From assembly GCA_903891735.1 (NCBI GenBank), contig CAITFQ010000020.1, forward strand, positions 1 to 23,514: DNA of 23,514 nucleotides. Reading direction: 5' to 3'. Each line of letters begins with the position of its first letter. Position 1 is the stretch's first letter. The DNA is from Candidatus Uhrbacteria bacterium (lineage in GTDB: Bacteria > Patescibacteriota > Patescibacteriia > UBA9934). Under the pieces are notes generated by a model that had not been told where the DNA came from, made no database searches, and saw only the letters and a program-made list of their open reading frames with translations. Of the stretch, positions 1-7,513 are shown one piece after another. Position numbers and translations under genes: made by a program.

Positions 1-42
1 CGACGCTGTCTGACGATTCCCGCCAAAATGTTTATCAAACAT
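1..42 (-). CDS. 5' end of an unidentified protein, cut by the window edge
   Basis: An open frame starts with ATG at 42 and runs left off the window. It encodes 14 residues, MFDKHFGGNRQTAS, too few to assign a family. The start is supported by a TATACT hexamer on the same strand only 6 nt upstream, the leaderless arrangement seen before other chromosomal genes here. No Shine-Dalgarno sequence is present. The existence of the gene is an inference from the start context. Confidence 0.45.
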   Translation of the reverse strand, partial: MFDKHFGGNRQTAS

Positions 43-48
43 AGCCCC

Positions 49-54
49 AGTATA
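49..54 (-). promoter_or_regulatory. -10 hexamer (TATACT) of a leaderless promoter
   Basis: Read on the minus strand, TATACT is followed by GGGGCT and then ATG. Transcription would start at or next to the A of the start codon, leaving no room for a ribosome binding site. No clear -35 is visible. Confidence 0.45.
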
Positions 55-76
55 GCAGAGAATTCGGACGAAAGTT

Positions 77-256
77 GTTAGTGAGACACTCAGTCTTGTA
101 TCAGGTCGTAGTCAGCGAAGACGCGGGTGGTTCTGCCCCGGAGCAAGCCTCGGCCCTGCGTCGAGCCCGCGAGTACGACGAGCTCAGGGGGCTCGTGCGG
201 TTGACGACGGCGCAGCGAGGAGCGGAACTGCCCGAGTCTCGCGCTGACGATAGCTA
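77..256 (+). ncRNA. Recurrent structured RNA element, copy A1
   Basis: First of four copies of an intergenic element. The conserved ends are GTGAGAC (81-87) and GTCTCGC (236-242), which can pair, and GTCAGC (111-116) and GCTGAC (243-248), which also pair. The order is interleaved, so the two helices would form a pseudoknot. An inner helix pairs 125-133 with 225-233 over nine positions including G-U pairs. The 58 nt at 151-208 are identical to 23457-23514 in copy A2, while the middle differs from copies B1 and B2. Both flanking genes are on the minus strand, so this copy is not the leader of a plus-strand gene. The short open frame across it is not convincing as a protein. Strand is inferred from copy B1. 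Confidence 0.6.
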
Positions 257-260
257 CAAC

Positions 261-1088
261 TCAGGATAAACGAGCCACAATCTCAGCTACTTCTGGCAAG
301 GCCCGTTCTGTCGTCGCCTGAATCCCCCAACAGAGTTCTCCTCCAAACATAAATCCGCCATACGCCGCAAACAACTCTGGCGCGTGGTTCGACTCCTGCA
401 CAGAAATTCGTCGCTTACCTTCAACTACAATCGTAGCCGGCGGCGCATCGTAATTATCCGCCACCAAAAAGGAAATAGCGGCGCGAAACGGCACATCTTC
501 GCGCTCCGTTCGTACAATCAAAACATCGTTAACCACTTCCCGGAGAGCCCAAGCCTCAGCCGCCACCGCGTCGACGTCCTTATTTTCTTTGCCGAGCTCA
601 ACCGTCAGCCCACGGTAATAATCGCGCATTCTCTTAGCTAACTCCTTATCCGGCACCTCAGCCCGCAACACCCACAAAAACCCGCGATCAATAATTCCAA
701 CTCCTCGCACCATCTCAGCCTCAAAGCCAAGCTCGGCTAATCGATTGTCATTTATCTCAAACTTCACCAAAAACTGCTCCAGCGAACTCTTCGTTTGCAT
801 TCTATCCAGCTCCGCATAACGATGATGATCAATTACCTCAACTTCAAACCCAGCACTTCGCAACGCCTCTTCTTCTTTGACACCCGGAATCTCAACAATC
901 ACAATCGTTGTCGCTTCCTGATTAACCTCCCGTACTCTCTCCACCAAATCCTTCTCCAACTCCAACTTCGCCCCATGCGGCTGGGTCGAAACAAGCAATG
1001 GAATCCCCGCCGCCTCCGCAATCTTCACAATCTGCAAAGACTCTTCATCATTCTTGGGTGTCAGCAGTACGAGCTTAGAGTAATCCAT
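261..1088 (-). CDS. DHH-family phosphoesterase-like protein
   Basis: 275 aa. A DHH triad (D87-H88-H89) follows a Rossmann-like strand, as in the DHH superfamily (RecJ, NrnA and cyclic-dinucleotide phosphodiesterases). Near the C-terminus a GGE sequence sits where DHHA1 domains usually carry GGH, within a glycine-rich stretch at about residues 245-255. The classical N-terminal aspartate motif of active DHH enzymes is not obvious, so activity may be altered or lost. The ATG lies 2 nt after the ileS stop codon on the same strand, so the two are almost certainly co-transcribed. The substrate cannot be told from sequence; small phosphoesters or oligonucleotides would be typical. Confidence 0.65.
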   Translation of the reverse strand: MDYSKLVLLTPKNDEESLQIVKIAEAAGIPLLVSTQPHGAKLELEKDLVERVREVNQEATTIVIVEIPGVKEEEALRSAGFEVEVIDHHRYAELDRMQTKSSLEQFLVKFEINDNRLAELGFEAEMVRGVGIIDRGFLWVLRAEVPDKELAKRMRDYYRGLTVELGKENKDVDAVAAEAWALREVVNDVLIVRTEREDVPFRAAISFLVADNYDAPPATIVVEGKRRISVQESNHAPELFAAYGGFMFGGELCWGIQATTERALPEVAEIVARLS

Positions 1089-1090
1089 AA

Positions 1091-3982
1091 CTAGAAACTC
1101 ACCGTAATATCCTGCTCGGCTACCCTAAACGACGTCGAATGCTCCAACACCGACTGTTCAAACCGCACCGCACTAGCCAACGTATCCGCCGCCAGCGCCG
1201 TCTCAAACTCATCGAACATCATTTTCGCTTCACTCGACGTCGACCAAATATGCAACGTAATCCGGTCCGCAATCGTCAGTCCAGCTTCTTTACGCAGCCC
1301 ATTTACACGACGCGTCACTTCACGCGCCATCCCTTCGCGCACCAACTCTGGCGTCAGCACCAAATCAAGCTCGACACTGAGCTCGCCATCTCGAATACTC
1401 GCCGTCTTCACGTTCAACTCATCCGTAATAATCTCAGCATATGCTTCGTCGAGCTTCCCACCCGGCACAGTAATCGTCATTCCACCGAGCACCTGCTTAA
1501 TCGCCATTCCGGCCGCATCACGAGCTTCCATGGCACGCGAAACGATCGCTCGCACCACCCCCATCTCTGCAATAGTCGCAACCTGGGCCTGCCCTTCCGT
1601 AGCTTCAGCGAAGGAGGGCCACATCGCCAAGTGCACGCTCGGCCGAGCCTCGTCGTTCCAATTACCGCCGACGCCCTGATAAAGCACCTCAGCCAAGAAC
1701 GGCATAAACGGCGCCAACATCTTCGCAAAAGTATCAAGCACCACTCGCATCGTCGCCAACGCTTCTCGCCTATCGTCATTATCAACTTTCATGCGATCAC
1801 GACTGCGACGGATATACCAAGTCGAAAGATCCGTCACGAAAACCTGTAGCGTCCTGGCCGCATCCGCCAACTCATACGCCTCCATCGCCTTCGTCTCAGT
1901 CTCGAGCGTCTCATTCAACCGTGCCAAAATCCAAGCATCGAGGACGTGCTTACCCTTCGGCGCTTGCCCCGCGTCATGCTCGGCGTACAAGCTGTAAAAC
2001 GCCAGCACGTTCCGCATGATGTTAATAAATTTCTTGCTCACCTCGTCGACTCCCGCCTCCGCAAACCGCAAATGCTCCGCCCGCACTACCGGCGTCGACA
2101 TCAAATAATAACGGATCGCATCCGCTCCGTACTTCTCAATCACCATCATCGGATCCGGGTAATTCTTAAGACTCTTACTCATTTTCTTACCGTCTTCCGC
2201 CAGCACAATCCCGTTCACAATCACATTCTCAAACGCCGGTTTGTCATGCAGAGCCGTCGCCAACACATGTAAACTATAGAACCAACCACGCGTCTGGTCC
2301 TGACCCTCAGCAATAAACTGCGCTGGGAATCGTTGCTCAAAATCATCTTGGTGCTCAAACGGATAGTGCAACTGTGCGTATGGCATGCTACCCGACTCGA
2401 ACCAACAGTCGAGCACCTCAGGAATTCGCGTAAACGTCTTGCCATCTTTCGTAATCGTCATCAGGTCGACGAACTGCTTATGTAGGTTATCGATTTTCTC
2501 GCCAGTCAAAGTCTCCAGCTCACTCACTGAACCAATCACCATCACCTCACCATCCTCTGCTCGCCACACTGGCAACGGCGTACCCCAAAAACGGCTTCGG
2601 CTAATCGCCCAGTCGCGCGCCCCCTCCAACCACTTACCAAACCTGCCCTCTTTAATGTTGTCCGGCACCCAATTAATATCTTTATTCAAAGCCACCATCT
2701 TGTCACGAATATCAGTAACTCTCACAAACCACGAACTGGTCGCGTAATTCAAAAGTGGAGTATCGCAGCGCCAACAATGCGGATAGCTATGCACGAGTTT
2801 TTCTTTAGCAAACAATTTCCCCGCATGCGCCAACGCCTTAATAATCTCAATGTCGACACTCATCGTATCGCCCTTGCTCTTAACCAACTTTCCCTCAACC
2901 TCATACCCCAGCGCCTGCAATGAGCTCGCCACCTCCGGCACAAACTGACCGTTCATGCCCACATGCATGATCGGCTTAACTCCCAACGCCTCCCCCAACT
3001 TCATGTCGTCCTCACCATATCCCGGCGCAATATGCACCGTGCCAGTACCATCAGTATCGGTCACGAAATCTGCCGCCACAACCTTAAAAGCTCCTTCGTG
3101 ACCCTCGAAGTACGGAAAAATCGGCGTGTAGCTAGCGTCGACCAACTCACTGCCCATCACCTCTTCAATCATCGTGTACTCTTTTCCCTTAAACACCTTA
3201 TCGACCAACGGTTTGCCCACAATCAACTTCTTGCCCTCGCACTCGACGAGAACATAAGCCATATCTGCCTTCACCGCCAACAACACATTGCCCGGCAACG
3301 TCCACGGCGTCGTCGTCCACACCAAAATCGACGCACCCTTGTACTTCCCACCAGTCAACTCAACCGCCACCGTGACAGAAATATCCGTTACATCAACATA
3401 ACCCTGCGCCACTTCAAAATTACTCAACGCCGTTTCGCAACGCGGACAAATATGCATCGCCTTACGCCCCTCGTAAATCAAACCCTTATCCCACAGGCTT
3501 CTAAACACCGCCCACGTACTCTCCATGTAACTCAAATCCATCGTCTTGTAATCATTGTCCATGTCGACCCATCTCCCTAACCGCCTAATCACCGTCTGCC
3601 ACTCCGCGGCATACGTCATCACCAGCGACTCACACGACTCATTGAACTTGCCGACGCCGTACTCCAAAATATCTTTCTTGCTCTTCAAATCAAATTTCTT
3701 CTCGACCAAATTCTCAATCGGCAAACCATGACAATCCCAACCCCAGCGCCGCTCAACTCTAAAACCCCGCATCGTCCAAAAACGCGGCACCACATCCTTC
3801 ATGGTACTCGCCACAATATGACCATAATGCGGCAAACCGGTCGCAAACGGCGGCCCATCGTAAAAAGTATATTGCTTATCCGCCGGTCTTTCCGCTACCG
3901 TTCGCTCAAAAATCCTGTTCTTATCCCAATAATCCAAAACGTCTTTCTCTTGCTCGGAGTGCGATTTATGCATATCAGACAT
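1091..3982 (-). CDS. ileS: Isoleucyl-tRNA synthetase, type 2
   Basis: 963 aa cytoplasmic enzyme that charges tRNA-Ile with isoleucine using ATP. The class I signatures are present: HYGH at residues 52-55, in a GLPHYGHI context, and KMSKS at about 600-604. An editing (CP1) domain lies between them and an anticodon-binding region follows. The N-terminal motifs GWDCHGLPIENLVEKKF and the HYGH form resemble the archaeal/eukaryotic-like type 2 enzymes, which as a family are often mupirocin-tolerant; resistance here is inference. No Shine-Dalgarno site precedes the start; a weak TACACA hexamer lies 10 nt upstream. It is the first gene of an operon with the DHH-like gene. Confidence 0.95.
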   Translation of the reverse strand: MSDMHKSHSEQEKDVLDYWDKNRIFERTVAERPADKQYTFYDGPPFATGLPHYGHIVASTMKDVVPRFWTMRGFRVERRWGWDCHGLPIENLVEKKFDLKSKKDILEYGVGKFNESCESLVMTYAAEWQTVIRRLGRWVDMDNDYKTMDLSYMESTWAVFRSLWDKGLIYEGRKAMHICPRCETALSNFEVAQGYVDVTDISVTVAVELTGGKYKGASILVWTTTPWTLPGNVLLAVKADMAYVLVECEGKKLIVGKPLVDKVFKGKEYTMIEEVMGSELVDASYTPIFPYFEGHEGAFKVVAADFVTDTDGTGTVHIAPGYGEDDMKLGEALGVKPIMHVGMNGQFVPEVASSLQALGYEVEGKLVKSKGDTMSVDIEIIKALAHAGKLFAKEKLVHSYPHCWRCDTPLLNYATSSWFVRVTDIRDKMVALNKDINWVPDNIKEGRFGKWLEGARDWAISRSRFWGTPLPVWRAEDGEVMVIGSVSELETLTGEKIDNLHKQFVDLMTITKDGKTFTRIPEVLDCWFESGSMPYAQLHYPFEHQDDFEQRFPAQFIAEGQDQTRGWFYSLHVLATALHDKPAFENVIVNGIVLAEDGKKMSKSLKNYPDPMMVIEKYGADAIRYYLMSTPVVRAEHLRFAEAGVDEVSKKFINIMRNVLAFYSLYAEHDAGQAPKGKHVLDAWILARLNETLETETKAMEAYELADAARTLQVFVTDLSTWYIRRSRDRMKVDNDDRREALATMRVVLDTFAKMLAPFMPFLAEVLYQGVGGNWNDEARPSVHLAMWPSFAEATEGQAQVATIAEMGVVRAIVSRAMEARDAAGMAIKQVLGGMTITVPGGKLDEAYAEIITDELNVKTASIRDGELSVELDLVLTPELVREGMAREVTRRVNGLRKEAGLTIADRITLHIWSTSSEAKMMFDEFETALAADTLASAVRFEQSVLEHSTSFRVAEQDITVSF

Positions 3983-4045
3983 ATTGCCCCATTGTGTAGT
4001 TTTTTAAGCAAAAAGTAAAGCGCCGCCCCCGGCGACGCCCTAACT

Positions 4046-6061
4046 CTACTTCTCAGAGATCTGCAGCATAAACTGCCTTAACTTCTCGTAATTGTTAATC
4101 GCTAACGTCTCCTCAGCCTTGGCTTTTTCAACCTCTTTAGTTCGCGCAGCAATATCTGCCTCCAATGCAGCTAACGCTACCTTTCGTTCACCGGTGAAAA
4201 ATTCCATCATCGGCTTCGGTGAATGTTTCAAAGTCTCCAACTTACCCATCACCATCAAACGACCATCCCATTCAGCCTTATATTTAGCCTTAGCCGCCTC
4301 GTGCAGCTTTTCCGCTGTATCCCGCCAATTCTTGGCATAATAAGTCGGCTGCAACACCCAAGTCACCTGTTGTAACTCATTTTCCACTTTTTTCAACAAC
4401 TCAGCCCGCTGCTTCTCCACTTCATTTATTCTATCTTTAAATCCTTTCTGCACCTCACGCTTAGCCTCATAAGCCATTGATGAAATATATAATTTATCAT
4501 TTTTAGCTCGCTGCAATTCGTGCAATGATTTAACAATCTTATCCGCCATGATGACCTGCTTATCTGGAATCTTCAAATAGCTATAATCCGCACTATAATA
4601 ATTCGGATTTTTTTCAGCCTCTTCTTTAAGTCTATATTCTACCTGATCACGCAACCGTCCTGCCTGCTGCTCAGCATCTGTGAAAACTTTATTCTGCTCA
4701 AAATCTGGCTTAGTTTTCAATTCAAGGGCGATTCTCTGTAATTCATCTCTCACGCGACGTAAATTAATTACCGCCGCTGCATCATACTTACCTCGTGCTA
4801 CTACTTCTCTATCATCCCCCGCCGCCCAAATCTTAATCTCATGCGCATCTTTTCTACCCGCCTCCACCACATTCTCCATTTCCACCTGTTTCTTCCCAAC
4901 ATCACCTTCGTAATACGCTAGTTGTCCTTCAATCGCATAAGCTCCACTATCTGCTCCCCTGCGCAAAATGTCCGCCACTGATGCTGGCAAATCGCGAGCG
5001 ACATCCAAAACTCGCTGCGCATCTTTAAATTTTTCTGCCACCGCTTTACTTGCCGCAAACTCCCGTTGCGCCTGCACTCCATCACTCCCCTTGTACATCT
5101 TATTCAAATACGCTTTTCGCTTCTGCTCATCCTGACTCATCTCTCCCTCATTCTTACTCATCAACTGCCACATTTCTTCACGAGTCCGATCATCAATTTC
5201 ATCCTGTACCTTAGTCTCAAACGTTGCCATGATATTAACCACCTCTTTGGCCGACAACCTACCCTGCGCCAACATCGCCTCTCGCACCGCCATCGCTGCC
5301 GCACCTGGAGTACTCAAATCAACCTTAAATTCACCTTTATCAGCCAATTCTTGCAACGCCGCCAAATGCGCCTGCTTCTTTTCAGGCGAACCAGCATCTT
5401 GGGTAATTTTCTGCATCAACGCTTCTCGTGCCTTGGCATCGGACAGGCCAACTTTAACTACTCGGCTAGCAACCTCCTGCTTAATCGCCTCCTCAATCTT
5501 AGCGTCGATACTCTTCTTAATCGCTGGTGCCAATACTTCCGGGTTCTTAATATACTGCTGCAACACCAAATCCGTCATCTTCCCGTCCAACAAAGCTCGA
5601 TCAATATACTGCCCAAACTCGCGCAACTGCACCGTCGGCCAACCTCCGCCATAAGCCTCACACAACTGCACAAAATCCACCACCTGCTCAGTTTCTCTTG
5701 ATCTCTTCTGCGCCTCAGTCTCGCTTTCCTTAATCATTCGTTCTTTTGCATCTTTCGGCAAACCCATCTTTTCTTCAACTACCGGTTCTTCCGCTGGCTT
5801 ATCCGCATAAAATGCCGCTAGCTGCTCCTTACCAAATTCCGCAATCGTCGGATCCTCGCTTTCCACCAACGCTAATAGCTCGGCCTCACGCGCCGCCTGC
5901 TCACCAGTCAATTTAACTTTCTCAGCAGTTTTTTCTTCACGCTGACGCCCAACTAACTCCTTATTAGCCGTCACCTTCTTTCTATACTCCGCCCCCATAG
6001 CTCGCGTCTTCTGCACCTCCGGCTGCAACGGTCCCTCCACACTCATTTTCGCTCTAGCCAT
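4046..6061 (-). CDS. Large charged helical (coiled-coil) protein of unknown function
   Basis: 671 aa, not recognised. It is almost entirely Lys/Glu/Ala/Gln-rich with long stretches suited to helix and coiled coil, notably residues 1-70, 140-330 and 530-660. There is no signal peptide, membrane segment or visible catalytic motif. Asparagine, tyrosine and proline residues around 480-500 break the pattern and may mark a hinge. It is transcribed divergently from rpiB across a shared promoter region and lies upstream of ileS on the same strand with a 63-nt gap. A structural or scaffold role is conceivable but unsupported. Confidence 0.75.
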   Translation of the reverse strand: MARAKMSVEGPLQPEVQKTRAMGAEYRKKVTANKELVGRQREEKTAEKVKLTGEQAAREAELLALVESEDPTIAEFGKEQLAAFYADKPAEEPVVEEKMGLPKDAKERMIKESETEAQKRSRETEQVVDFVQLCEAYGGGWPTVQLREFGQYIDRALLDGKMTDLVLQQYIKNPEVLAPAIKKSIDAKIEEAIKQEVASRVVKVGLSDAKAREALMQKITQDAGSPEKKQAHLAALQELADKGEFKVDLSTPGAAAMAVREAMLAQGRLSAKEVVNIMATFETKVQDEIDDRTREEMWQLMSKNEGEMSQDEQKRKAYLNKMYKGSDGVQAQREFAASKAVAEKFKDAQRVLDVARDLPASVADILRRGADSGAYAIEGQLAYYEGDVGKKQVEMENVVEAGRKDAHEIKIWAAGDDREVVARGKYDAAAVINLRRVRDELQRIALELKTKPDFEQNKVFTDAEQQAGRLRDQVEYRLKEEAEKNPNYYSADYSYLKIPDKQVIMADKIVKSLHELQRAKNDKLYISSMAYEAKREVQKGFKDRINEVEKQRAELLKKVENELQQVTWVLQPTYYAKNWRDTAEKLHEAAKAKYKAEWDGRLMVMGKLETLKHSPKPMMEFFTGERKVALAALEADIAARTKEVEKAKAEETLAINNYEKLRQFMLQISEK

Positions 6062-6085
6062 ATCACAAAATAAATTCTTTCCCCC

Positions 6086-6110
6086 ATTGTACCACCTTCT
6101 GCGGTATACT
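6086..6110. promoter_or_regulatory. Divergent, interlocked -10 elements for the coiled-coil gene and rpiB
   Basis: On the minus strand TACAAT (complement of 6086-6091) lies 24 nt before the ATG of the coiled-coil gene. On the plus strand TATACT (6105-6110) lies 10 nt before the rpiB ATG, so rpiB would have a leader of a few nucleotides at most. The two -10 elements are 13 nt apart, so the promoters cannot easily be occupied together. Confidence 0.5.
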
Positions 6111-6120
6111 ACTCACATCT

Positions 6121-6576
6121 ATGTCCTTCACCATCTATCTCGGCGCCGACCACGCCGGCTTCAACCTCAAAAATATCTTAGCCGAGCACCTCACTGCTCG
6201 CAGTTTCGTCGTCCACGACCTCGGCTCTCACACCCTCGACCCAAACGACGACTACCCACCTATTGCCGCCTTAGTCGCCGAGAGCGTCCTTGAGCACGCA
6301 GGCAGCTTCGGCATCTTAGTCTGCGGTAGCGCCGAAGGCGTCATGATCGCCGCCAACAAATTCTCAGGCATCCGCGCCGGCCTCGGCTTCTCTCTCGCCT
6401 CAGCTCAAGCGATGAGAACCGATGAAAACGCCAACATTCTCTGCCTCCCCGGCCGCCTGCAACTAGTCGACGACCCCCTCGCCGTCGCCGACACTTTTCT
6501 TAGCACCTCGTTCGCCGGCGAACCCCGTCACCTCCGCCGCCTAGCCGAATTGTCTGACATCGAAGAGCAGGTATAA
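6121..6576 (+). CDS. rpiB: Ribose-5-phosphate isomerase B
   Basis: 151 aa, the usual length for RpiB, which interconverts ribose 5-phosphate and ribulose 5-phosphate. Family features are the N-terminal GADHAGF with H11, a CGSAEG loop with C68 (the acid/base cysteine in E. coli-type enzymes) and the IAANK motif. Two positions differ: the phosphate loop reads CGSAEG rather than CGTGxG, and the residue aligned with the catalytic ring-opening histidine (H99 in E. coli) is D101 within RTDENAN. It may therefore prefer another aldose phosphate. Start is ATG with a -10 at 6105-6110. Its 3' end carries the promoter of the following structured RNA. Confidence 0.88.
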   Translation: MSFTIYLGADHAGFNLKNILAEHLTARSFVVHDLGSHTLDPNDDYPPIAALVAESVLEHAGSFGILVCGSAEGVMIAANKFSGIRAGLGFSLASAQAMRTDENANILCLPGRLQLVDDPLAVADTFLSTSFAGEPRHLRRLAELSDIEEQV

Positions 6577-6577
6577 T
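6550..6577 (+). promoter_or_regulatory. Sigma-70-type promoter for structured RNA copy B1
   Basis: TTGTCT (6550-6555), a 16-nt spacer and a perfect TATAAT (6572-6577). The -10 overlaps the rpiB stop codon, and transcription would begin near 6584, just before the conserved GTGAGAC of the element. This is the best evidence that the element is transcribed on this strand. Confidence 0.6.
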
Positions 6578-6583
6578 CGTAAA

Positions 6584-6785
6584 TCGTTAGTGAGACGCTC
6601 AGCCTTGTGGCGTAGTCGACAGTCAGCGAAGACGAGCGGTAGGCCTGTGACGACGCGACGGGCCGACCCGAGAAAAACTTGCCGGAGCTTACGTAAGAGG
6701 ATCAGCAACGAGGCAACCTTTAGGTTTTTCTGGGCTGAGGCTCCAAGCTAGGAGCAGACTACCCGAGTCTCGCGCTGACGAGAGC
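6584..6785 (+). ncRNA. Recurrent structured RNA element, copy B1
   Basis: Second copy. GTGAGAC (6590-6596) pairs with GTCTCGC (6767-6773), and GTCAGC (6622-6627) with GCTGAC (6774-6779), giving an interleaved pseudoknot. Inside, helices are supported by compensatory differences against copy B2. GGTAG pairs with CTACC here, while GGTG pairs with CACC in B2. AGAAAAAC pairs with GTTTTTCT here, and AGAAAAGT with ACTTTTCT in B2. The apical part holds TTGCC/GGCAA and the conserved GGATCAGCAACGAGGCA. The element sits between rpiB and rpe and is followed by the GCGGGG palindrome and rpe. No terminator is seen, so it may be an independent RNA processed from, or a leader of, the rpe transcript. Confidence 0.68.
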
Positions 6786-6806
6786 CAAAACTCAACAAAT
6801 CAAAAA

Positions 6807-6833
6807 GCGGGGCATGGTAACCCCGCCTATCAA
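6807..6833 (+). promoter_or_regulatory. GCGGGG...CCCCGC palindrome abutting the rpe -10
   Basis: GCGGGG (6807-6812) and CCCCGC (6821-6826) flank CATGGTAA. The -10-like TATCAA (6828-6833) follows at once and the ATG comes 5 nt later. The same arrangement precedes the transketolase and the TrmB-family regulator. It could be a repressor operator covering the -35 region, or an RNA hairpin if transcription comes from the upstream RNA element. Confidence 0.55.
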
Positions 6834-6838
6834 ATAAT

Positions 6839-7483
6839 ATGATCGAAATTCTTCCTGCAATTCTCGCCCGCGATGCCGCCGATTGTCAGGCGAAACTCTG
6901 TCATGCCGGCCTGCACAACGTCGCCAACACTTTTCATATCGACATACTCGACGGCACCATGTTCGACGCCACTTGCTTTGCCGATCCCCACGTCATCGCC
7001 AATTGGTCTAATCTCCCAAACATCGAGCTTCACCTCATGATTCACAACCCCCTCCCCGTCATCGAACTCTGGCATAGCCTCATCCCCTCCCTCAAACGCG
7101 TCATCATTCACGCCGAGTTAGCCCGTCCCCTCGGCGCCATCCTCGAACGCGCCAAATCTCTTAACCTAGAAGTCGGCTTAGCCCTCAACCCTGAAACTTC
7201 CCTCGACCGCATCGAACATCATCTCCATCACCTCGACTGCGTCCAAATCATGGGCGTTCACCCTGGCGTCTCAGGTCGCACTTTCCTCGGCGAAGAAGTT
7301 TTAGCTAAAATCCGCCGCTGTCACGGGCTTCATCAAAACCTCATAATCCAGGTCGACGGTGGTGTCTCGCAGAAAACTGCCAAAACCCTCGTCGACGCTG
7401 GCGCAAGTCGCCTTATTGCTGGTTCTGCGCTCTGGTCAGCCATAAATCCAGTCGACGCTTATACACAACTGAAAGCCCTATAA
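6839..7483 (+). CDS. rpe: Ribulose-phosphate 3-epimerase
   Basis: 214 aa TIM-barrel enzyme, close to the usual 215-225, interconverting ribulose 5-phosphate and xylulose 5-phosphate. The metal/active-site residues of the family are in place: H33 and D35 in FHIDILDG, H65 in LHLMIH, and D173 in QVDGGV. GVHPGVSG (139-146) matches the phosphate-region motif, usually NPGFGG, and AGSALW (194-199) closes the barrel. The start has no Shine-Dalgarno sequence; TATCAA lies 5 nt upstream. It follows rpiB and precedes the transketolase genes functionally, giving the non-oxidative pentose phosphate steps. Confidence 0.92.
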   Translation: MIEILPAILARDAADCQAKLCHAGLHNVANTFHIDILDGTMFDATCFADPHVIANWSNLPNIELHLMIHNPLPVIELWHSLIPSLKRVIIHAELARPLGAILERAKSLNLEVGLALNPETSLDRIEHHLHHLDCVQIMGVHPGVSGRTFLGEEVLAKIRRCHGLHQNLIIQVDGGVSQKTAKTLVDAGASRLIAGSALWSAINPVDAYTQLKAL

Positions 7484-7501
7484 ATTAAGCTCTTTTCTTG
7501 C

Positions 7502-7507
7502 TACAAT
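7502..7507 (+). promoter_or_regulatory. -10 hexamer (TACAAT) of a leaderless promoter
   Basis: TACAAT is 6 nt before the ATG of the first cupredoxin-domain gene. A transcript starting 6-7 nt downstream would begin at the start codon itself. It probably serves the three-gene tandem cluster, which ends at the terminator at 9982-10027. Confidence 0.55.
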
Positions 7508-7513
7508 GACTTC

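Noticed and set aside
75..269. 64-aa open frame over the left intergenic region
   Set aside because: It lies wholly within structured RNA copy A1, the other copies are not open in this frame, and it has no ribosome site.
6584..6785. HDV-like ribozyme or group I intron for the recurrent RNA
   Set aside because: The pairing order and lack of spacing between the two 3' strands do not fit the HDV double pseudoknot, and no group I core motifs are present.
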